Shown here in pieces: positions 57,847 to 64,000 of a stretch of DNA of 64,000 nucleotides. Source of the DNA: Qipengyuania nanhaisediminis (GTDB taxonomy: Bacteria > Pseudomonadota > Alphaproteobacteria > Sphingomonadales > Sphingomonadaceae); assembly GCF_900115585.1 (NCBI RefSeq), contig NZ_FOWZ01000001.1:951461-1015460 (forward strand), in the 5' to 3' direction. Each line of letters opens with the position of its first letter. Positions within the stretch are counted from its first letter, which is position 1. Position numbers and translations under genes: made by a program. The notes under the pieces were generated by a model. It was not told the origin of the DNA. It was given only the letters and a program-made list of their open reading frames with translations, and did not search any database.

Positions 57847-59217
57847 TCAGCGACTTCTCCGCAATTCCCTCAAGGCCCAGGCAACATCGCCAATCCTATC
57901 GCGCGAGAACAGACTTGCGACAAATTCGCCCGCGCCAAGGTTGGACATCCGCAAGGCACCCCTGAAGGCAGGGAGGAGCTGGAACAGTTCGGCAAATACG
58001 ATCGGCGCCAGGACCAATGGCAGGGCAAAGCCCCGGTCGGCGAGGCTCGCAGCCAGGATCAGGCCTGCCAGCGAGGCGATGAAATACCACGTGACCGTCG
58101 TGCTGTGACGATTGGCTGCTGCTATCATTGCAAAGGGAGCAGCGGCCAGTGCGCGCAGCCCGGCGGCAAGGAGGAGGACCGAGGCAACCTCCGGGTCGAA
58201 TGGCGCCTGCGCGCGGGTGAAGATGCGCTGCGCCAGATCGCCGAAGACGAGCAGGGCGGCAGAGAAAGCAACCGCAATGCACGCCGCCAGAATGGTCACG
58301 ACCGCCAGCAGGCGTCTCCTCGTTTCCAGGTCTTCCGGATCGAGGTGCGTGCTTTCGTAAAACTGCATGGAAAAGCTGAAGCTGGTGAACAGATCGAGCA
58401 GCCGGGTCAGTGTGCGGGTGGCGACGAAACCGGCCAGGAGGATCGCGCCGGACGATATGCCGATCACCATCACATAGCCCTGCAGGTTGAGGCCGTGCAC
58501 GAGGGGCAGCAGCATCAGGGCAAGTGAAGGGAGCATCAGCGACCTCGTCGAACTCCCGAGCCTGCTCGATGGACCATGGAACATTGCGGGCGCCGTCCTG
58601 CGCGCCTGTGCCGCGATCCAGATTGCGGCGGCAATACGCGTTGCTGCCAGTGCCGTCGCAAGGGTTGCGATGTCGTCGGACAGGCTGACCGATACCGCGA
58701 TGACCACGATCTCGGCCAGGATACTGGCGGAATTGAATGCGATGTGGTCGGCATAGCGACCGACCGCGCGAAAGGGTATTTCGAGCGCCGCGACCTGGCT
58801 GGTGGCCACGATATAGATCGCAAGAGCGAACAGTGTCTGCTTCAGCGTGTCCGGCGGCACTGACTGTAAAGCAGCGACGGCGTCCCCCGCATGCGCCACC
58901 GCAAGGGGGAAGAGCGCTGCCAAAACAAGGGTGGCCGCCGTAGCGATGATCCAGGATGACCGGAAGTGGGCCCTGGCCTGCGCCACGTCCCCTTTCTCAT
59001 GCGCTGCCACTGCCGCCGTGCCGCCCGCACCGGAAAAGCCTGCCGAGACGAAACCGAAATAGGCGGGCAGGGCAAACAGCAGCAGCCAGGCGCCAACGCG
59101 CTCTGCCTCCCAGCTTGCAAAAAGGATCGGCAGGGTGAGGAATTGTGCTGCGATCCGTGTGGCAAGCGAGCCGAAGTTCGCGGCGGCCCCTCGCAAGATG
59201 CGTTGCCGGGCCTTCAC
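57847..59217 (-). CDS. Oligosaccharide flippase-like membrane protein (Wzx/MATE superfamily)
   Basis: 456 aa with 12-14 helices in two halves. GFSGAGGTAAVAAHEKGD follows the first helices, and the overall pattern fits MOP-superfamily flippases that move lipid-linked sugars across the membrane. GTG start at 59217. Between a PilZ gene and a Wzy-like polymerase on the same strand, so this is a partial exopolysaccharide locus; no glycosyltransferases are present. Confidence 0.78.
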   Translation of the reverse strand: MKARQRILRGAAANFGSLATRIAAQFLTLPILFASWEAERVGAWLLLFALPAYFGFVSAGFSGAGGTAAVAAHEKGDVAQARAHFRSSWIIATAATLVLAALFPLAVAHAGDAVAALQSVPPDTLKQTLFALAIYIVATSQVAALEIPFRAVGRYADHIAFNSASILAEIVVIAVSVSLSDDIATLATALAATRIAAAIWIAAQARRTAPAMFHGPSSRLGSSTRSLMLPSLALMLLPLVHGLNLQGYVMVIGISSGAILLAGFVATRTLTRLLDLFTSFSFSMQFYESTHLDPEDLETRRRLLAVVTILAACIAVAFSAALLVFGDLAQRIFTRAQAPFDPEVASVLLLAAGLRALAAAPFAMIAAANRHSTTVTWYFIASLAGLILAASLADRGFALPLVLAPIVFAELFQLLPAFRGALRMSNLGAGEFVASLFSRDRIGDVAWALRELRRSR

Positions 59218-59292
59218 GATAGATCGCCAGTCATGGTGCAGCCTCTGCGCGCGGCTAGGTCGCGCTGCAAAACCGCAGGGGGAAGGTGTCGC

Positions 59293-59592
59293 TCAGCCCT
59301 CGTCCTGGGACATGAAGGCGACGATATGGCCGAGCACGGCCTCATGAAGCGGCTGGTCGAACTCGGCGCCCACGAGACTGCCCTCGCGCCACCGGATATG
59401 GGCGTGCAGGGGGCCGATGTTGCCAAGTTTGAGCGATACCTCCGTGCCCACCTTGAGCACTGAAAACTTGTCGAAGAACCGGCAGCCGGTCTCTGAGACA
59501 TCCTTGATCCAGACATCGCGAGAGCCCCCCTGACGCTCCCGATAGGCACCGGCAACGCGTACAAAATGTCGATCCTCGCGCCTTTTTTCCAT
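59293..59592 (-). CDS. PilZ-domain (c-di-GMP binding) protein
   Basis: 99 aa, a stand-alone PilZ domain. The c-di-GMP motifs are RREDRHFVRV (R-x3-R) and DVSETGC (D-x-S-x2-G), spaced as in binders. It probably senses c-di-GMP and acts on a partner; the flippase and polymerase genes follow 75 bases on. Start at 59592 follows AAGGAG; ATG at 59622 would add ten residues. Confidence 0.88.
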   Translation of the reverse strand: MEKRREDRHFVRVAGAYRERQGGSRDVWIKDVSETGCRFFDKFSVLKVGTEVSLKLGNIGPLHAHIRWREGSLVGAEFDQPLHEAVLGHIVAFMSQDEG

Positions 59593-59717
59593 TCGGCTCC
59601 TTCCGGATACGGACCTGTTCATCCCACGAGGCAGGAAATGGTGCAAGGGCAGGGCGGCTTTACTCGACGCGTCTTTCCACTAGCTATAGAGGGGCGCCGA
59701 GGGAGCGAACGAGAGGT

Positions 59718-60737
59718 ATGACGACAAACAAGCCGCACCGTGTGACGTCGATCGATGTCGCGGAGAAAGCCGGTGTAAGCCAGTCGACGGTCAGCCGGGC
59801 CCTGTCGGGTTCGGAAACGATTACCGAAGCGACGCGCCGCAGGGTCGAACAGGCGGCCGCGGAATTGGGCTATCACGTCAACATGCGTGCTGCCGGCCTG
59901 CGCAAAGGCGAAACCGGCAGCATCGCCATCGTCGTGATCGGTCGCGAGGGTCAGGGTCCCGCGGCGATCAATCCGTTCTACTATAGCCTTCTTGGAAGCA
60001 CCTGCGCTGCGGCTGCCGAGCGCGGGTACGAGGCGCTGGTATCGTTCCAGGCGCAGGAAGACGAGTTCTTCGGTCACTATGTCGCCCGGCGCCAGGCCGA
60101 TGGCGTGGTCGTGATCGGTACGGCCACAAACGGACCGGCATGGGACTATTTCCGCAGCGTGGCGGACGAAAGTTCTTCCATCGCGTTCTGGGGCTCTCCC
60201 TTCGATGATGCGGTTTGGGTCCGTTCGGACAATATGGCCGGCGGATGCCTCGCCGTAGAACGGCTGGTCAAGGGCGGTGCGAAGGACATCGTCTTCGTCG
60301 GCGACCCCAATTCTTCGCAAAAGCAGTTCCGCGAACGGTTCGAGGGTTATCAGGCCGGAATGAAAGCGGCGGGCCTCGAAGCGCGACCGGCATTCGTTTC
60401 GGTCGGGTCGGATCGCGTTTCCCAAGGACGCAATGCGATTATCCGCCTGACCGAGAGCGGTACGGATTTCGACGGCCTGTTTTTCGCGTGTGATGCCATG
60501 GCACTTGGTGCGCTGGAGGAACTGGCCTTGCGCGATCTCAACGTGCCTGCCGATGTCGGTGTGGTCGGCTTCGATGGTCTCGGGTCGGGGGAGTTCAGCA
60601 ATCCGCCATTGACCACTGTCGAGCCGGATTTTGCCGAGGCGGGCAGACTGCTCGTCGAAACCGCGCTGGCAGGCGAGGGAGAGCAAGGCGTCAGGCGCGT
60701 GCCGGTCAAGCTCGTCGAACGAGCGAGCGTTTCGTGA
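59718..60737 (+). CDS. LacI-family transcriptional regulator
   Basis: 339 aa with an N-terminal LacI HTH (IDVAEKAGVSQSTVSRALSG and the hinge helix RAAGLRKGET), then a periplasmic-binding-protein-type sensor core ending FDGLGSGEF. Ligand unknown. It is divergent from the PilZ gene and followed by a large secreted protein on the same strand. GAGAGG lies one base before ATG, a tight spacing. Confidence 0.9.
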   Translation: MTTNKPHRVTSIDVAEKAGVSQSTVSRALSGSETITEATRRRVEQAAAELGYHVNMRAAGLRKGETGSIAIVVIGREGQGPAAINPFYYSLLGSTCAAAAERGYEALVSFQAQEDEFFGHYVARRQADGVVVIGTATNGPAWDYFRSVADESSSIAFWGSPFDDAVWVRSDNMAGGCLAVERLVKGGAKDIVFVGDPNSSQKQFRERFEGYQAGMKAAGLEARPAFVSVGSDRVSQGRNAIIRLTESGTDFDGLFFACDAMALGALEELALRDLNVPADVGVVGFDGLGSGEFSNPPLTTVEPDFAEAGRLLVETALAGEGEQGVRRVPVKLVERASVS

Positions 60738-60745
60738 ATTCAGGT

Positions 60746-60758
60746 CGTTCGTCGAACG
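60746..60758. promoter_or_regulatory. CGTTCG-T-CGAACG palindrome, candidate operator
   Basis: A 13-bp perfect palindrome in the 85-base gap between the LacI-family gene and the next gene, with a second 8-bp TTTGCAAA palindrome at 60763-60770. Either could be a regulator site, including for the LacI protein just upstream, though a hairpin after the stop is equally possible. Confidence 0.4.
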
Positions 60759-60822
60759 TCCGTTTGCAAAGCGCATCGCCCACGGTCTAAGTCGCTCCCC
60801 TGTTCCCGGGAGAGAGACCGTT

Positions 60823-63800
60823 ATGAAATCGAGTATTGCCTCCACCCTCGCGCTTGTCCTTTGCGCGACTGCCGCCCACGCGCAGGATTCCGAGCCGAGC
60901 CCCAATCCGGTCGAGGAGCAAGAGGTCGATGCCTCGCAGGACGCTTTGCCGCCGGACGGTAGCTGCGAGGTTGTGGATGCAGCGCCGGCTACCGTGCCGA
61001 TTGCGGGTCAGGATACCGGTTCCGAAAAGTGGGACGTTATGGCGCCTGCAGGGACGGTGCTGAAGGAAGTACCCATTCGCACTGACGAGGGTACGTGGAT
61101 CGATGTCGACGTCTCGCCCGATGGCCGGACGCTCGCATTTGCGCTGCTTGGCGATATCTACACAATGCCGACTACAGGCGGCACTCCGACCCGCATCGCA
61201 GAAGGCCTCGCATGGGAAGTACAGCCTCGCTTCTCTCCTGACGGCTCCCGGATTGCCTTCACCTCCGACCGCGGGGGCGGCGACAACATCTGGATCATGA
61301 ACCGCGACGGTTCGGACAAACGTCAGGTCACGAAAGAGGACTTCCGCCTGATCAACCAGCCAAGCTGGTCACCCGACGGGCGCTACATCGTGGCGAAGAA
61401 ACATTTCACCACGCAGCGCAGCTTGGGCACCGGTGAAATCTGGCTCTACTACGTCTCGGGCGGCGGCGGCGTCCAGCTGGTGAAGCGCGCCAGCGAGGCC
61501 CTGCAGAAAGAGCTGGGCGAACCGATCTACGCGCCTGACGGCAATGCGATCTACTACACCCGCAATGTCACTGGCGGACCAATCTTCGAATACGCGCAGG
61601 ACAGCACGCAGGGCATCTTCAATGTCGAACGGTACGACATCGACACGGGCGAAGTGACGACTGCGGTCGGCGGGTTCGGCGGTTCGGTGCGTCCGACACC
61701 TTCACCCGATGGCAAGAGCATCGCTTTCGTCCGCCGCGACAAGGACCAGTCCCAGCTGTGGGTGAAGGACATCGCCAGCGGCCGCGAGCGGATGGTGTAC
61801 GGCAAGCTCGATCTCGACATGCAGGAGACCTGGGCGGTCTACGGCGTCTATCCGATGATGGACTGGACGCCCGACAGCGCGTCCATCGTGACCTGGGCGG
61901 GCGGCAAGCTCTGGCGCGTCGCTGCCGACGGTTCGGGGGCGAGCGATATTCCCTTCCGCATCGACGATACGCGCGCCGTGGCCGCTGCGCCGCACCCCGT
62001 CATCGAGGTGGCACCCGATAGCTTCACCGCCAAGATCCCGCGTTTCGCCACCGTCTCGCCCGACGGGCGGACCATCGTCTTCGAGAGCCTTGGCAAGCTT
62101 TACACCAAGCCGGTGGGTGGCAACGCCGCCCCGCAGCGCCTGACGTCCGGCAATGAGGATACGCTGGAACTGTGGCCGACGTGGTCGCGCGACGGTTCGC
62201 GCATCGCCTTCGTGCGCTGGAGCGATGAAGGACTTGGCCAGATCGTCACCGTGGATTCCCGTGGTCGCGGCGAGCGCACCGTGACCCGCCAGCGCGGACA
62301 CTACGCGGTGCCGCAATTCTCGCCGGACGGACGCACGATCGCCTTCGAGAAACGCGGCGGCGGGTATCTTACCTCGCCCGACTTCTCCGAAAACGAAGGG
62401 GTCTATGTGGTCGCTGCCGGTGGGGGTGATGCGCGACTAGTTACCCGCAATGGTTCGACGCCGCAGTTCGGTGACGACGACGACCGTCTCTTCATGCTCG
62501 CCAGCGCGGACGGCAAATTGCAGCTGATCTCCAGCGATCTCGATGGCGAAGCCCGGCGCGTCCACGCGCAGGGCGAGCTGGCCAATGATTTCCGGGTTAG
62601 CCCGCGCGGCGATTACGTGGCTTTCAGGCAGAACTACGAGGTCTTTGCCATGCCGCTACTTCCCGGCGGGCAGGCTGTGACAGTGGGCGAGAAGGCCAGT
62701 TCTCTTCCCGTCACCAAGGTGAGCACGGGCGGGGCGGATTATATCGGCTGGACCGAGAACGGCTCGACCCTGCACTGGTCGATGGGGCCGACGCTATACA
62801 GGGCCAGCACATCGGCGCTGACACCGGGCGCGCCGCAAGCCGAAGACGCACCCAAGTTCTCGCCGCCGGACACCGGTACGTCGATGGCGCGCACGATCGC
62901 GGCCGACAAGTCGAGCGGCCTAGTGGCCATCACCGGAGCGCGCGTGCACACCATGGCCGGCGATGGTGCCGGAACCATTGAGAACGCGACTATCCTCATC
63001 GACGGCGACCGTATTGCCGCGATTGGTCCTGCATCGCAGGTCAGCGTGCCGAACGGTGCCCGGCGTATCGACGCCAGCGGCAAGACCATCATTCCGGGGC
63101 TTGTCGATGCCCATGCGCACGGGCCGCAGGGGACGGGCGACCTTATCCCGCAGCAGAACTGGTCGCTGGTCCAGAACCTGGCCCTGGGGACGACCACGAT
63201 CCACGATCCCTCGTCGTCGGCCAGCATGATCTTCGCTGCGGCAGAACGTCAGCAGGCCGGAACGCTGCTTGCCCCGCGCATCTTTTCGACCGGCGAGATC
63301 ATCTACGGAGCCAAGGCGCCCAGCGTTTATGCGCGCGTCGACAGCTATGAGGATGCGCTCGCCCATGTCCGCCGGATCAAGGCACAGGGCGGTATGTCGG
63401 TGAAGAACTACAATCAGCCCCGCCGCGAACAGCGCCAGCAGGTTGCCGCCGCTGCGCGCGCGGAGAACATGCTGGTGGTGGCTGAAGGCGGTTCGCTGTT
63501 CGGCATGGACATGAACCTGATCGCAGACGGCAACTCCACGCTGGAGCATAATATTCCACTCGACGTGATGTACGAGGACGTGCTGCAGATGTTCGCGCAG
63601 TCAGACACGAATTACACGCCGACACTCACGGTCACTTACGGCGGTCTCGCCGGGGATCCCTATTGGCGCCAGGCAACCGATGTCTACGACAACCCCCTTC
63701 TGGTCCACACGCCGCCCAAGCTGTTGCTTGCCAGCACCGCACGTCGGACGAAGGCTCCGGAATGGGCTTTCGTGGATGACAATTCGGCGCGCGAAGCCCG

Positions 63801-64000
63801 AAAGCTGGCTCAGCGCGGGGTTAAGGTCAGCATCGGTGCTCACGGCCAGCAGCCCGGCATTGCCGCGCACTGGGAATTGTGGAGCTTCGCACGCGGCGGC
63901 ATGAGCCCTGTGGAGGCACTGCGTGCCGGGACGATCGAACCGGCCCGGTCCCTGGGAATGGAGCGCGATGTCGGCAGCCTCGAAGTCGGCAAGCTCGCCG
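60823..64000 (+). CDS. Secreted PD40 beta-propeller/amidohydrolase fusion (3' end beyond window)
   Basis: The frame runs open from ATG 60823 to the end of the window, at least 1059 residues, so the stop is outside. Signal peptide SSIASTLALVLCATAAHA, then about ten TolB/PD40-type repeats (SPDGRTLAFA, SPDGSRIAFTSD, DGSRIAFV) to about residue 700, then an amidohydrolase domain: His764 and His766 in DAHAHG, a lysine in SVKNYN, LEHN, and ALRAGTIEPARSLGM. The usual catalytic aspartate site (GTDAG) reads GAHGQQ and the second AHAHG-like site reads VAEGG, as happens in this branch. A periplasmic hydrolase of peptide-like or cyclic amide substrates is probable. Confidence 0.9.
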   Translation, partial: MKSSIASTLALVLCATAAHAQDSEPSPNPVEEQEVDASQDALPPDGSCEVVDAAPATVPIAGQDTGSEKWDVMAPAGTVLKEVPIRTDEGTWIDVDVSPDGRTLAFALLGDIYTMPTTGGTPTRIAEGLAWEVQPRFSPDGSRIAFTSDRGGGDNIWIMNRDGSDKRQVTKEDFRLINQPSWSPDGRYIVAKKHFTTQRSLGTGEIWLYYVSGGGGVQLVKRASEALQKELGEPIYAPDGNAIYYTRNVTGGPIFEYAQDSTQGIFNVERYDIDTGEVTTAVGGFGGSVRPTPSPDGKSIAFVRRDKDQSQLWVKDIASGRERMVYGKLDLDMQETWAVYGVYPMMDWTPDSASIVTWAGGKLWRVAADGSGASDIPFRIDDTRAVAAAPHPVIEVAPDSFTAKIPRFATVSPDGRTIVFESLGKLYTKPVGGNAAPQRLTSGNEDTLELWPTWSRDGSRIAFVRWSDEGLGQIVTVDSRGRGERTVTRQRGHYAVPQFSPDGRTIAFEKRGGGYLTSPDFSENEGVYVVAAGGGDARLVTRNGSTPQFGDDDDRLFMLASADGKLQLISSDLDGEARRVHAQGELANDFRVSPRGDYVAFRQNYEVFAMPLLPGGQAVTVGEKASSLPVTKVSTGGADYIGWTENGSTLHWSMGPTLYRASTSALTPGAPQAEDAPKFSPPDTGTSMARTIAADKSSGLVAITGARVHTMAGDGAGTIENATILIDGDRIAAIGPASQVSVPNGARRIDASGKTIIPGLVDAHAHGPQGTGDLIPQQNWSLVQNLALGTTTIHDPSSSASMIFAAAERQQAGTLLAPRIFSTGEIIYGAKAPSVYARVDSYEDALAHVRRIKAQGGMSVKNYNQPRREQRQQVAAAARAENMLVVAEGGSLFGMDMNLIADGNSTLEHNIPLDVMYEDVLQMFAQSDTNYTPTLTVTYGGLAGDPYWRQATDVYDNPLLVHTPPKLLLASTARRTKAPEWAFVDDNSAREARKLAQRGVKVSIGAHGQQPGIAAHWELWSFARGGMSPVEALRAGTIEPARSLGMERDVGSLEVGKLA

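Overview
The window is GC-rich chromosomal DNA from an alphaproteobacterium, most likely a sphingomonad of the Erythrobacteraceae type (Erythrobacter, Qipengyuania, Altererythrobacter and relatives). The support is indirect: a split cobalamin-dependent methionine synthase, a crtY-crtI-crtB beta-carotene operon, two EcfG-type stress promoter motifs, many TTG and GTG starts, and protein sequences typical of that group. No insertion sequence, prophage, CRISPR array or integration scar was seen. Gene density is very high and many neighbours overlap by 1 to 14 bases.

Layout. (1) 101-11265, plus strand: a one-carbon block. An ArsR-HTH/SAM-methyltransferase regulator with its own palindromic operator leads metF and a two-gene metH. 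A tandem glycine riboswitch then precedes gcvT-gcvH-gcvPA-gcvPB, and an Nmad3-type gene follows. (2) 11252-20997, minus: valine degradation (mmsA, acyl-CoA dehydrogenase, HIBYL-CoA hydrolase, enoyl-CoA hydratase, mmsB) with three small lipoproteins and a Rid protein inserted, then a DUF819 membrane protein and a Cds1-like PLP enzyme. (3) 21111-28112: tRNA-Gly(CCC), an SDR, a Tat-exported PhoX-like lipoprotein, a degenerate GDT1-like membrane protein, Dps, 6-phosphogluconolactonase, a Nudix hydrolase, DinB and an MFS exporter. (4) 28109-35956, minus: a biotin-dependent acyl-CoA carboxylase pair, then the carotenoid operon with a LOG-family gene between crtI and crtB. (5) 36081-46668: MipA/OmpV, a small membrane protein under a perfect 14-bp inverted repeat, then peptide-handling genes (S9 peptidase, amidohydrolase, two tandem DUF885 lipoproteins), a 49-aa unknown protein and an AGCS symporter. 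(6) 46908-50902: secE-nusG and rplK-rplA, separated by oppositely oriented CPBP protease and PspA genes. (7) 51021-59592, minus: DUF2339 giant membrane protein, CinA-like protein, Baeyer-Villiger-type monooxygenase, and a Wzy-like polymerase, flippase and PilZ protein. (8) 59718-64000, plus: a LacI-family regulator and a very large secreted beta-propeller/amidohydrolase protein cut off by the window end.

How it fits together. Region 1 couples glycine cleavage (which makes methylene-THF) to MetF and MetH (which spend it on methionine), with one sensor for glycine and a probable one for methionine-cycle metabolites. Region 2 feeds valine carbon to propionyl-CoA. Region 5 looks like peptide scavenging at the envelope, and region 7 contains the core of an exopolysaccharide assembly route probably responsive to c-di-GMP. 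The most unusual items are the regulator-enzyme fusion with its operator, the orphan Nmad3 gene, the hairpin over a start codon at 37482-37520, the two EcfG-like promoters, the 49-aa protein at 44899, and the LOG gene inside the carotenoid operon.
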